Assembly: GCF_025420585.1 (NCBI RefSeq)
Contig: NZ_JAOEGB010000018.1
Location: 62,001-126,000 of the forward strand
DNA: 64,000 nucleotides
Source of the DNA: Planotetraspora sp. A-T 1434
GTDB lineage: Bacteria; Actinomycetota; Actinomycetes; Streptosporangiales; Streptosporangiaceae
Direction of reading: 5' to 3'
Shown: in pieces, positions 54,153-62,790 of the stretch
How the letters are laid out: each line of letters starts with the position of its first letter
How positions within the stretch are numbered: the stretch's first letter is position 1
Translations under genes and position numbers: made by a program
The notes under the pieces: generated by a model
Told to the model about the DNA's origin: nothing
What the model saw: the letters and a program-made list of their open reading frames with translations, nothing else
Database searches by the model: none

Positions 54153-56263
54153 GACGGCTCCCGGCTCAGAGTGATGGTGTCGGTCGCGTCGACGGTCAAC
54201 GTCCAGCGCGGCGGCACCACCACGGTGGCCTCGGCGTCCTCGACCAGCAATGGACCGGCCAGGGGAGGGAGGCCGCGCCGGGCGGCGCGGGTGTAGACCG
54301 GGGTGTCGGCGAAGCCGCCCGCCTCGGCGAACCACGCGGGCCTGCTCCGAGCCGGGCCGCCGGTGGCGCCGGTGGCGCCGGCCGCCGGCGCGACGTGGTG
54401 GGCCTGCGCGGCGTCTCGAGCCACGAGCCGGGTGACCCGGACGCGGTAGCCGACGAACTCGACGGGGTCACGGGGCGCGATGCCGTACGCCGCGAGGTAA
54501 CGCTCGTAGAACCGCTCGACGACGCCGTCCAGCACCGCCTTGGTCAGCTCCCCCGGAGGCAACGCGATGTTGAGGTCGTGCGCCTGGCCGCGATAGCGGA
54601 TGTCGATGGTGCGCTCGACGACGACGCCGGGGTCCCGGCCGGTCACCCCGAGGTCCGCCAGGCCCTCCGCGGTGAGCCGCGCGTAGGTGGGCCCGATGCC
54701 GGCGTCGATGTCGGCGTCGGCGTGGGCGACCACCCGGGTGCCGACCCGGTCGGTGGCGAGGTCGGTGGCGAGCAGCCCGGCGGCCGAGCCGACTCCGCAG
54801 GCCGCCGGCACGACGATCCTGACGATGCCGAACCTCTCGGCCACCCGGGCCGCGTGCATCGGCCCGGCGCCGCCCATGGCGACGATCGGATAGGCCCGGG
54901 GATCGATGCCCCGCTGCACGGTGACGACGTGGACGGCAGCGGCCATGACGGCGTTGGCGATGTCGTGGACCGCCGCGGCGGCGGCCTCGGGCGTCACGCC
55001 GAGCGGCACGGAGAGCACGCGCTCGATCGCCTCGGCCCCGCGCTCGGGAGAGAGGGTCAGCGTGCCGCCCGCGAAGTTGCCCGGGTCCAGGTAGCCCAGC
55101 AGCAGGTTGGCGTCGGTGACGGTGGGGTTGACGCCGCCCAGGCCGTAGCAGGCGGGTCCGGGCCGCGATCCGGCCGAACGGGGGCCCACGCGCAGCGCCC
55201 CGCCCTCGTCCACCCACGCGACGCTGCCGCCGCCCGCGCCGACCTCGGCCAGGTCGATCGCCGCGATCTTGATGGGGACGCCCGTGCCCGCGCGCCGCCC
55301 GCCGAAGCTGCCCTTCCCGCCCACGTGGAACTCACGGGTGAGGTCGGGGACGCCGCCCCGGATCGCGCAGGCCTTGGCCGTGGTGCCGCCCATGTCGAAG
55401 GAGATGACGTCGGGCAGGCCGAGCCGCCGGCCCACCGCCTGGGCGGCGACCACTCCTGCCGCCGGTCCCGACTCGATGGTGGCCACCGCGCGCCGTCCGG
55501 CGAGGGCGGCGGACAGGACGCCGCCGCTCGACTCCATCACCTGCACCCGGGCGCCGATGCCGATGTCCCGCAGTCGCCGTTCGAGCAGGCCGAGGTAGCG
55601 CACCATGATGGGGCCCACGTAGGCGGACATCAGCGTGGTGGTGGCGCGCTCGTACTCGCGCGACTCCGGGAAGATCTCCGACGACACGGCGAGCGACACG
55701 CCCGCCGGCAGCGCCTCGGCGAGGATCTCCGCCACCCGCCGCTCGTGGGCCGGGTTGGCGTAGGAGTGCAGCAGGGAGATCGCGACCGCCTCGACGTCGA
55801 GGCGGCCGATCCGCCCGGCGACCCGGCGCACGTCCGCCTCGTCGAGCGGCACCAGGACGCCGCCCCGCGCGTCGAGGCGCTCGGTCACCTCGAAGCAGCG
55901 CGACAGCGGCACCGGCGGAGGCGGCGGCTCGAAGAGGATGTCGAAGCGGTCCTCCTCCACCCGGGCGTAACGGCCCAGGGCGAGCAGGCCGCGGAAGCCG
56001 CGGGTGGTGACGAAGGCCACCCGGGCGCCCGTGCGCTCCAGGATCGCGTTGGTCGCGAGCGTCGTCGCGTGGACGAACCGCCCGACCTCGGCCGGGCCGG
56101 TCCCGGAGGATTCGAGCACCGACCGGACCCCGGTCAGGATGCCCTCCGCCGGATCCTCGTGGGTGCTCAGCGTCTTGGCGACTACCGGCGTGCCGTCCGG
56201 CCGGACCAGGACGACGTCTGTGAAGGTGCCGCCCACGTCCGCCGCGATGACATGCCCAGGCAT
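54149..56263 (-). CDS. Hydantoinase A / oxoprolinase family protein
   Basis: 704 residues, ATG at 56263. Actin-like ATPase fold: phosphate-1 loop ADVGGTFTDVVLV (about 8-20), HATTLATNAILERTGARVAF, ISFDMGGTTAKA (about 290), and GGAGPMHAARVAERFG (about 460). First gene of a three-gene operon with hyuB and the SDR gene. Two CAAGCG operators occupy the divergent promoter region with the LLM gene. Cyclic amide/imide cleavage or carboxylation of a ketone are the known reaction types of the family. Confidence 0.94.
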   Translation of the reverse strand: MPGHVIAADVGGTFTDVVLVRPDGTPVVAKTLSTHEDPAEGILTGVRSVLESSGTGPAEVGRFVHATTLATNAILERTGARVAFVTTRGFRGLLALGRYARVEEDRFDILFEPPPPPVPLSRCFEVTERLDARGGVLVPLDEADVRRVAGRIGRLDVEAVAISLLHSYANPAHERRVAEILAEALPAGVSLAVSSEIFPESREYERATTTLMSAYVGPIMVRYLGLLERRLRDIGIGARVQVMESSGGVLSAALAGRRAVATIESGPAAGVVAAQAVGRRLGLPDVISFDMGGTTAKACAIRGGVPDLTREFHVGGKGSFGGRRAGTGVPIKIAAIDLAEVGAGGGSVAWVDEGGALRVGPRSAGSRPGPACYGLGGVNPTVTDANLLLGYLDPGNFAGGTLTLSPERGAEAIERVLSVPLGVTPEAAAAAVHDIANAVMAAAVHVVTVQRGIDPRAYPIVAMGGAGPMHAARVAERFGIVRIVVPAACGVGSAAGLLATDLATDRVGTRVVAHADADIDAGIGPTYARLTAEGLADLGVTGRDPGVVVERTIDIRYRGQAHDLNIALPPGELTKAVLDGVVERFYERYLAAYGIAPRDPVEFVGYRVRVTRLVARDAAQAHHVAPAAGATGATGGPARSRPAWFAEAGGFADTPVYTRAARRGLPPLAGPLLVEDAEATVVVPPRWTLTVDATDTITLSREPS

Positions 56264-56283
56264 GCCCGAATGCTAGTTAGCCG

Positions 56284-56353
56284 AGCAAGCGCTTGTCCAT
56301 ATCGTTGACCGCGGGCACGCCCGATCCTAGGATGTGCCAAGCAAGCGCTCGGC
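56284..56353. promoter_or_regulatory. Two CAAGCG-type operators in the hyuA/LLM divergent region
   Basis: Site A AGCAAGCGCTTGTC (56284-56297) with the perfect core CAAGCGCTTG, 21 bp before hyuA. Site B AGCAAGCGCTCGGC (56340-56353), one core mismatch, 33 bp before the LLM gene. One site serves each direction, so a single regulator should control both operons. Confidence 0.75.
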
Positions 56354-56385
56354 CAAAACCGGGGAGAACAGCCAGAAGGAGCCGC

Positions 56386-57309
56386 ATGCGTCCGACCCGC
56401 CGTCCCTTCAAGTTCGGCGCCGTCGTGCGGCTGGCCGGCAGCGGCCGGGAGTGGGCCGGCAAGGCGCGGATCCTGGAGGACTCCGGGTTCGACGTGCTCT
56501 TCGTCTCCGATCACTTCGTGGGCCCCCGGTTCGCGCCGATGCCGGCGTTGATGGCCGCCGCCTGCGCGACCTCCCGGCTGCGGGTGGGCACCATGGTGCT
56601 CTCCAACGACTACCGGCACCCCGTGGCGCTCGCGAAGGAGGCGGCCACCGTCGACCTCCTCTCCGGCGGCCGGCTCGAGCTCGGAATCGGCACCGGCTGG
56701 ATGCGGGCGGACTACGACAAGGCCGGGCTGCCGTTCGCCCCACCGGCCGATCGGATCGAACGGCTCGCCGAGGCGCTCCAGGTGCTCAAGGGGCTGTGGC
56801 GGGGCGGGCCGTACTCCTTCGCCGGCCGCCACTACCGGATCGACGAGCTGGAGTGCGATCCCCTGCCGGCGCAGCGGCCGCACCCGCGGATCCTGCTCGG
56901 TGGCGGCGGCCCGCGGATGCTCCGGCTGGCGGCCCGCGAGGCGGACGCGATCAACCTGGCCGTGCGGATGCGGGCCGACGGCAGCGCGCCGGACGAGAGC
57001 GACACCGGCCTCGCGGCGTTCACGGAGAAGATCGAGATCATCCGCGAAGCCGCCGGAGAGCGCTGGGCCGCGCTCGACATCGGCACAAGCGTCCAGCAGG
57101 TCGGCGACGAGGACAGGCTCGAAAGCTGGAGCGCGGCCAACGTGGGACCGCAGGCGGAGACGCCGCAGGTGCTGCCCGGCGGCGTCATCGACCGGATCGA
57201 CAAGCTGCGGCACTGGCGCGACGAGCACGGGCTCAACTACTTCGTCCTGCACAACGAAAAGGACCTCGGCGAGTTTCTGCCCGTCGTCGAGGCGCTGGCG
57301 GGCACCTGA
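56386..57309 (+). CDS. LLM class oxidoreductase, probably F420-dependent
   Basis: 307 residues from the ATG at 56386 with agaaggag upstream. Luciferase-like TIM barrel: KARILEDSGFDVLFVSDHFV, RVGTMVLSNDYRHPVALAKE, LLSGGRLELGIGTGWMRADY and the substrate-side GGGGPRMLRLAAREADAINL. These match the TIGR03621-type F420 group of actinobacteria. It heads a three-gene operon (LLM, PhyH-type, phosphotriesterase-type). It may insert oxygen into, or reduce, the pathway substrate using F420. Confidence 0.9.
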   Translation: MRPTRRPFKFGAVVRLAGSGREWAGKARILEDSGFDVLFVSDHFVGPRFAPMPALMAAACATSRLRVGTMVLSNDYRHPVALAKEAATVDLLSGGRLELGIGTGWMRADYDKAGLPFAPPADRIERLAEALQVLKGLWRGGPYSFAGRHYRIDELECDPLPAQRPHPRILLGGGGPRMLRLAAREADAINLAVRMRADGSAPDESDTGLAAFTEKIEIIREAAGERWAALDIGTSVQQVGDEDRLESWSAANVGPQAETPQVLPGGVIDRIDKLRHWRDEHGLNYFVLHNEKDLGEFLPVVEALAGT

Positions 57310-57327
57310 CGCAGTGGAAAGGACCCG

Positions 57328-58134
57328 ATGAGCGACCCCGTCCGCCGCCTCAGCGGCCAGGAGACGGCCTTCTACACCGAGCACGGATGGCTCCACGCGC
57401 CCGCGCTGGTGGAGCCCGGCCTGATCGAGCGAATGGCCCGGAAAGCCCGCGAACTGCACTCTGTTTTACGAGACGGGGCTTCGCGAGAGGGGGCGAGTGG
57501 GACCGTGTCGGTTTCGGCGGTCGCCCAGGCGTTCGGCCAGAACCGCGGCCTCGCGGAGGCGGACGAGGATTTCGCCGCGCCGGTCTTCTCCCCCGTCATG
57601 GCGGGCAACGCCGCGCGGCTGCTGCCCGGCGAGCCGGACGTGCGGCTGCAGATCAACAACCTCCTGGTCAAGGAGCCGGTGGGCGGCGCGCACGGGCCGA
57701 CCACCTTCCACCAGGACTTCCCCTGGTTTCCCATGGACCGCTCCTCGATGCTGACCGTCTGGCTCGCCCTGGTCGACATCCCCGCCGGCATGGGCTCGCT
57801 GCGGTTCTACGACCGCTCGCACCTCTATGGCTCGCTCGGCCGGTCGTTCGCCAGGGACGGCGACGACGCGATCAGCCAGCACCCGTGGATAGCCGATCTG
57901 GAGCTCTCGCCGCCATTGGACCTCAAGGCCGGTGACGCCACCGTCCACAGCGCGCTGACCATCCACGGCGCCGCCCCCAACGCGTACGGCACGCCCCGCC
58001 TGTCCTTCGCCTGGACCTACTTCGACGCGGGGACGCTCTACACCGGGTCCCCGTTCAAGCAGACCGACGATCTGGGCCTGCGCGTCAACGAGGTCTTCGA
58101 CCACCCGGCCTTCCCGATCGTGCCCCGATCGTGA
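57328..58134 (+). CDS. Phytanoyl-CoA dioxygenase (PhyH) family protein
   Basis: 268 residues. Double-stranded beta-helix Fe(II)/2-oxoglutarate oxygenase: HxD in TFHQDFPWFPMD (about 130-141), distal His in LTIHGAAPNAYG (about 212), and the 2-oxoglutarate Arg in TPRLSFAWTYFD (about 225). The metal triad is intact, so an active hydroxylase is likely. Starts 18 bp after the LLM gene and overlaps the next gene by four bases (GTGA). Confidence 0.9.
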   Translation: MSDPVRRLSGQETAFYTEHGWLHAPALVEPGLIERMARKARELHSVLRDGASREGASGTVSVSAVAQAFGQNRGLAEADEDFAAPVFSPVMAGNAARLLPGEPDVRLQINNLLVKEPVGGAHGPTTFHQDFPWFPMDRSSMLTVWLALVDIPAGMGSLRFYDRSHLYGSLGRSFARDGDDAISQHPWIADLELSPPLDLKAGDATVHSALTIHGAAPNAYGTPRLSFAWTYFDAGTLYTGSPFKQTDDLGLRVNEVFDHPAFPIVPRS

Positions 58135-59129
58135 CGGCGGTCATGGCGAACACGGTCCAGACGGTGCGGGGAGCCGTGCCCACCCGCGCCCTGGGCGTGA
58201 CGCTCATGCACGAGCACGTTTTCGGTCTGTCTCCGGAGATCCTGTGGAACTGGCCCGACATCCCCGAGGGCTGGGACCAGGAGGCACGCGCGCGGGAGGC
58301 CGCCGGCAAGCTCAACGCGCTGAAGCGCGCGGGCGTCGACACGATCGTCGACCTCACGGTCATCGGCCTCGGGCGGTTCGTCCCGGCCGTGCAACGAGTG
58401 GCCGAGCTGACGGACATCACGATCATCGTCGCGACCGGCGTCTACACCTACGACGCCCTGCCGGGCTACTTCGCGCATCGCGGGCCGGGAACGATCTTCG
58501 GCGGCCCCGAGCGGATGGTCGAGTTCTTCGTGCGCGACATCACCGAGGGCATCGGCCGCACCGGTGTGCGCGCCGGGATCCTCAAGTGCGCCACCGACCA
58601 CCAGGGCGTGACCCCGGGCGTGGAGCGGGTATTGCGCGCGGTGGCCCAGGCGCACCGGGAGACCGGCGCGCCGATCTCCACCCACACCGAGTCCAGCACC
58701 CGGCGAGGCCTCGACCAGCAGAAGATCTTCGCGGCCGAGGGCGTCGACCTCAGCCGGGTCGTGATCGGCCACGCCGGGGACTCGACCGACCTCGCCTACC
58801 TGGAGGAGCTGATCGCGAACGGCTCCTACCTGGGCATGGACCGGTTCGGCGTGGACAGCATCTGCCCGTTCGAGAGCCGGGTGGCGACGGTGGCCGCGCT
58901 GTGCGATCGCGGGCACGCCGATCGGATGGTCCTCTCGCACGACGCGTTCTGCTTCAGCGACCGCGTCGACGTGGCGGCGCAGCGGGCGATGTTCCCCAAC
59001 TACCACATGCTGCACATCTCGCAGGACGTGCTGCCCGCGCTCCGGCGGAGCGGGGTGACCGAGGAGCAGATCCACACGATGCTGGTCGAGAACCCGCGCC
59101 GGATCTTCGACCGCCAGGGCGGCTACTGA
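58131..59129 (+). CDS. Phosphotriesterase-family hydrolase (lactonase-like)
   Basis: 332 residues from the GTG at 58131. Amidohydrolase-type barrel with all metal ligands: GVTLMHEHVFG (HxH, about 23-33), carbamylated Lys in RAGILKCATD (about 146), ISTHTESS (about 182), VIGHAGDS (about 210) and MVLSHDAFCF (Asp about 266). Family members are lactonases, N-acyl-homoserine-lactone hydrolases or phosphotriesterases. In this operon, hydrolysis of a lactone or ester made by the upstream oxygenases is a reasonable guess. Converges with the next gene (7-bp overlap). Confidence 0.9.
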   Translation: MTAVMANTVQTVRGAVPTRALGVTLMHEHVFGLSPEILWNWPDIPEGWDQEARAREAAGKLNALKRAGVDTIVDLTVIGLGRFVPAVQRVAELTDITIIVATGVYTYDALPGYFAHRGPGTIFGGPERMVEFFVRDITEGIGRTGVRAGILKCATDHQGVTPGVERVLRAVAQAHRETGAPISTHTESSTRRGLDQQKIFAAEGVDLSRVVIGHAGDSTDLAYLEELIANGSYLGMDRFGVDSICPFESRVATVAALCDRGHADRMVLSHDAFCFSDRVDVAAQRAMFPNYHMLHISQDVLPALRRSGVTEEQIHTMLVENPRRIFDRQGGY

Positions 59130-59986
59130 CCCGGAGCCGGAGAGACGCCGTAGCGGCCGGCGAAGGCGGCGAGTTGCTCGACCGCCTGCCGGGACCGCCG
59201 CGCGGGACGGACGATCAGCCGGTGGACGCCCAGCTCCTCGAACGCCGCGACCTGCTCCGGCGGCGCCTCGAAGGCGCTCACCGTCAGCTGGAACGGCCCG
59301 GGATCGCGACCGGCCTCGTCGAGCATGCGCCGCAGGCGCTCGATCTGCGGCCGCGCGCTCTCCAGCGTGTGCGGCATGCTGATCCACCCGTCGCAGAGCC
59401 GTACGGCACGGCGCAGCGCGGCGGCGCTCTCCCCGCCCGCGAGCAGCGGAGGGTGGGGCCGGGAGATCGGCTTCGGCTCGAACACGACCTTGTCGAAGGA
59501 GTAGAACCGGCCCCGATGGCCGACGACCGGCTCGGTCCACAGCCGCTTCGCCACCTCGATCGCCTCGTCGAGACGTGCGCCGCGGGTGGCGAAGTCGAGC
59601 TCCAGGGCGCGCCACTCCGCCGCCATCCACCCGGCGCCCACGCCCACGACGGCCCGCCCGCCGGACACCCAGTCGAGCGTGCCGAACGCCCGCGCCGCGA
59701 CCAGCGGGTGCCGCAGCCCGAAGAGGTAGACATAGGTGCCCAGGAGCACGTGGCGGGTGCGCGCGGCGATGGAGGCGAGGAAGACGGGCGCGTCGAACAG
59801 CGGCGTCTCGGGCGGCACCGGCGGGCGCCCGTCCGCCGCCCCCGGGTAGCCGGAGTCGGCCATGTCCGTGGTCAGGACCAGGTGCTCGGGCAGCCACACC
59901 GACTCGTAGCCGAGCTCGTCGGCGGCGACGGCCACGTCCGTCCAGACCGCCGGGTGGAGCAGCCCCAGGTTGACTCCGAAGCGCAT
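59123..59986 (-). CDS. LLM class F420-dependent oxidoreductase (TIGR03619-like)
   Basis: 287 residues from the ATG at 59986 (MRFGVNLGLLHPAVW); no Shine-Dalgarno, and TATGCT eight bases before suggests a leaderless mRNA. Typical blocks: ADELGYESVWLPEHLVLTTD, GTYVYLFGLRHPLVAARAFG, SGGRAVVGVGAGWMAAEWRA and PPLLAGGESAAALRRAVRLC. A second, different LLM enzyme within the regulon. It is divergent from the NIPSNAP-like gene with a shared operator between. Confidence 0.92.
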   Translation of the reverse strand: MRFGVNLGLLHPAVWTDVAVAADELGYESVWLPEHLVLTTDMADSGYPGAADGRPPVPPETPLFDAPVFLASIAARTRHVLLGTYVYLFGLRHPLVAARAFGTLDWVSGGRAVVGVGAGWMAAEWRALELDFATRGARLDEAIEVAKRLWTEPVVGHRGRFYSFDKVVFEPKPISRPHPPLLAGGESAAALRRAVRLCDGWISMPHTLESARPQIERLRRMLDEAGRDPGPFQLTVSAFEAPPEQVAAFEELGVHRLIVRPARRSRQAVEQLAAFAGRYGVSPAPGQ

Positions 59987-60002
59987 GAACGTGAGCATAT
60001 CA

Positions 60003-60016
60003 AGCAAGCGCTTGGT
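60003..60016. promoter_or_regulatory. CAAGCG-type operator between LLM and NIPSNAP-like genes
   Basis: AGCAAGCGCTTGGT, an exact match to AnCAAGnnCTTGnT, the form known for KstR2-type TetR regulators. It lies 17 bp before the LLM start and 22 bp before the divergent GTG at 60038. Confidence 0.75.
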
Positions 60017-60037
60017 GCGTACGGAGAGGGGTCAACG

Positions 60038-60814
60038 GTGCGCCGCGGCATATACCTGCTCGAAGAGGTCTACTTCCATCCAATGGAGTCACGGCGGCCG
60101 CTGGACTACCTCAGCTGGCTGACCCGCTACAAGCGGGAGGACGAGGAGCGCGACCCCGGCGCGTCCGAGCTGACCAGCGGACTGTCGGTGCGCTCCAGCG
60201 ACATCGACCTCGTGGGCGCGTTCTACGCCGTGGGCATCACCGGGCACGTCCAGTTCAAGGCCGTGACGCTGTGGGACTGCGCCGGCGGCTGGGACGGCGG
60301 CTGGCGCCAGATGATGAACATCTACGACGACGTCGATCCCCGGCTGTTCCTCTCCGACATCGACGGATTGCGCCATCATGCCTACTCACGGCCGATGGGG
60401 GCGGTGGAGGGCACCCCCGACCTGCGGCGACTGCGGGCCGAGCGGTACACCGCGCCGTTCTTCCTCTACGAGGTCGCCACCGTACGGCCCGGCGCCGCGG
60501 CCGACTACCTGGCGGCGGTGCGGGAGGAGCGGGCGGCCATCCTGGCCGACTACAGGCACCGGCTCGTCGGCCTGTACGAGGTCCTGCTCTCCGACAGCGA
60601 GGTGGTGACGCTCTGGGGCACCGACCTGGACTCGCACCTGGCGGTGCAACGCGCCCACGACGCGGCGCTGGGCCTCGACGACGAGGTCCCGGCCGACGAG
60701 CGCCTCCCGGCCTGGCGGCGCACCGCGCGCCAGTTCCTCACAGGCCCATGGCAGGAAGGACTCCTCGCGCCGTTCCCCGGATCCCGTCTGTCGCCGCACC
60801 CGCCGCGAGCTTGA
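60038..60814 (+). CDS. NIPSNAP-like / dimeric ferredoxin-like protein of unknown function
   Basis: 258 residues from the GTG at 60038, after ggagagggg. Two ferredoxin-like halves can be seen: GIYLLEEVYFHPMESRRPLD ... GHVQFKAVTLWDC, and FFLYEVATVRPGAAADYLAA ... LSDSEVVTLWGTDLDSHLAV, the second ending in a NIPSNAP-style WRRTARQFLTGPWQE. Such folds bind or isomerise small hydrophobic compounds. It belongs to the regulon through the operator at 60003. Enzyme activity is not predictable. Confidence 0.65.
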   Translation: MRRGIYLLEEVYFHPMESRRPLDYLSWLTRYKREDEERDPGASELTSGLSVRSSDIDLVGAFYAVGITGHVQFKAVTLWDCAGGWDGGWRQMMNIYDDVDPRLFLSDIDGLRHHAYSRPMGAVEGTPDLRRLRAERYTAPFFLYEVATVRPGAAADYLAAVREERAAILADYRHRLVGLYEVLLSDSEVVTLWGTDLDSHLAVQRAHDAALGLDDEVPADERLPAWRRTARQFLTGPWQEGLLAPFPGSRLSPHPPRA

Positions 60815-60837
60815 GAGCCTGCTCTAAACCATGACAA

Positions 60838-60855
60838 GTGCGTGATATATCGCAC
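60838..60855. promoter_or_regulatory. Dyad GTGCG-N8-CGCAC before the MFS gene
   Basis: GTGCG (60838-60842) TGATATAT CGCAC (60851-60855) with the internal palindrome GATATATC, in a low-GC promoter region 77 bp before the MFS start. Similar GATATATC dyads are bound by PadR/GntR-type regulators. It is unlike the CAAGCG operators, so this gene is probably under separate control. Confidence 0.5.
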
Positions 60856-60931
60856 ATTTACGACAAATCGGAATCTATGCCCCTTAGCACGGTGTTCGGA
60901 CTCCCGAGAAGGCCTAAAGAGGGGCAAAACC

Positions 60932-62221
60932 GTGCCTTTACCTGCGGCGACGCTGCGATCTCTCAACCACCACAACTACCGGCTCTGGGCAGGGGCCGAC
61001 CTCGTCTCGGTCACGGGCACCTGGATGCAGGTGCTCGGGGTCAACTGGCTCATCCTGTCCGCGACCGGTTCGGCGACCAGCGTGGGCCTGAGCCTGGTGC
61101 TTCAGGCGCTTCCCACGCTGCTGCTCGGGCTGTGGGGCGGCTCCCTGGCCGACAGGCTCCCGACCCGCCCGGTCGTGCTGGTCACGCAGATCGCCCAGGC
61201 GATCGTCGCCGCCACCGTCGCCTGCGTCGCGATGAGCGGTCCCACCTCGATGACGCCGATCTACGGCCTCGTCCTCGCCAGCGGCGTGGTCAGCGCGATC
61301 GGCGGCCCGGCGCTCGGCAAGTTCGGCGCGGAGGTGGTCCCTCCGGCGGACCTGCCCAACGCCATGGCGCTCGGCTCGGTCATCAACTCGGCGGGCCGCA
61401 TCCTCGGCATGAGCCTGGCCGGAGTGCTCCTCCCCCTCACCGGCACTGGCGGCCTGTTCCTCATCAACGCGGCGAGCTTCTTCGCCGTGATCGCGGCGAT
61501 CGCCGCCATGCGCTCCTCCGAGATGCACCGGCTCGCGCCCACCGAGGCGAGCGCGGCCGGCGTGCGCGCCGGGCTCTCCTACGTGCTCCGCACGCCGCGG
61601 CTCGCCGTACTGCTGGCCCTGGCGCTGGTCCTGGGCAGCCTGGGCCGCAACTACCAGGTGACCATGGCCGCCATGAGCGCGGGCCCGCTACACGCGGGAG
61701 CGGGCGGGTACGGCCTGCTGTCGACGATCTTCGCGATCGGCACGGTCGGCGGAGGCGTGATCGCGGCCGGCCGTCGTCACCTCACGCTGGGCCTGCTGCT
61801 CACCACGGCTCTGCTGACCGGCGTCGCGCAGACCGCTAGCGGAATCATGCCGGGTATGACGACCTTCGCCTCCCTGATGGCCCCGATCGCCGTCGGCGCC
61901 GTGATCATCGACACGACGTTCGGCGCGCGCGTCCAGCTCGACAGCCCCGACCACATGCGCGGGCGCGTCATCGCCGTCCAGGGCGTGGTGAGCGCGGGCG
62001 CCGGCGCGATCGGCGGCCCCCTGCTCGGCTGGCTCTGCGACGGCATCGGCCCCCGCCTCACCCTGGGCACCACGGGAATGGCCGTCATGGCCGCCACGCT
62101 GGTCGCCGCCGTCGTCCTGGCCCGCCTGGCGAAGGTCCGGCTCGGCAGGGCCGTCACCGTTCCGGTGCAGGGGCTCCTGTTCCGCCGCGCCCCCGCCGAG
62201 CAGGCCCCCGCCCTCCGCTGA
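60932..62221 (+). CDS. MFS exporter (enterobactin-exporter-like, MFS_3)
   Basis: 429 residues from the GTG at 60932 with gaggggc upstream. Twelve helices. NYRLWAGADLVSVTGTWMQV then LPTLLLGLWGGSLADRLPTR and PPADLPNAMALGSVINSAGR are the diagnostic MFS_3 blocks. Such proteins export siderophores, antibiotics or other small molecules. Adjacent to the catabolic cluster but separated by its own promoter dyad, so a role in that pathway is only possible. Confidence 0.9.
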   Translation: MPLPAATLRSLNHHNYRLWAGADLVSVTGTWMQVLGVNWLILSATGSATSVGLSLVLQALPTLLLGLWGGSLADRLPTRPVVLVTQIAQAIVAATVACVAMSGPTSMTPIYGLVLASGVVSAIGGPALGKFGAEVVPPADLPNAMALGSVINSAGRILGMSLAGVLLPLTGTGGLFLINAASFFAVIAAIAAMRSSEMHRLAPTEASAAGVRAGLSYVLRTPRLAVLLALALVLGSLGRNYQVTMAAMSAGPLHAGAGGYGLLSTIFAIGTVGGGVIAAGRRHLTLGLLLTTALLTGVAQTASGIMPGMTTFASLMAPIAVGAVIIDTTFGARVQLDSPDHMRGRVIAVQGVVSAGAGAIGGPLLGWLCDGIGPRLTLGTTGMAVMAATLVAAVVLARLAKVRLGRAVTVPVQGLLFRRAPAEQAPALR

Positions 62222-62790
62222 CGCGGCCATGACGTTCAAGCTCACCGAGTAACTCGCACCCGCTCGCGCGCGGAGCGCACTGAGCTTGTCGCCGATGTAA
62301 CGCGAGCGTGAACAGAAGTGATCAGGCCGGAGACACGCCCTCAGTTTTCCCTGTCGCAGAGGAAGCGGTGATCGACCGCACCTGACGGCGATCGATGCCA
62401 TTCACGCAGCTCTCGCGGGATCGGCACCTGGCTACGTTCGCCGAGCACCGTCTGACGCCCCTCCACTGAATGGACACCAGGCCGTCGAAAGGGATTCGCG
62501 AGCATTGACCGCCTTGTTTATCGGGTGATAGTTGTATCTAGCTGGGCAGGCCCCCGACCCAGGAGTCCGAGATGGTTATGCGGTTGTTAATTGAGACAAA
62601 ACAACCCGCGAGCCTTCAGCTCAAAGTCGCACCAATTGCGAGTGCGCTTGCCGGCCTATTTTTCGTCAAGAATTCAAATAACCGGCCCGGCGTCGGCCAT
62701 GACTCAGCGTCACATGTTCACGTCACCCGCTGCCGGCCCCGGCCGGCGACGGCCCGCCCGTGTCCGGCCACCTGGGCCGTGCGCACCCAC
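62222..62790. other. Gene-free stretch with reduced GC
   Basis: No convincing gene, RNA or repeat in about 570 bp. From about 62500 to 62700 the base composition is clearly lower in GC than the surroundings (runs such as ttgttaattgagacaaaa and ttcaaataa). This fits foreign or degraded DNA next to the broken regulator gene. Confidence 0.6.

Noticed and set aside
54395-56308. 637-codon open frame antisense to hyuA
   Set aside because: Low-complexity composition and no recognisable motifs; hyuA on the other strand has full family motifs.
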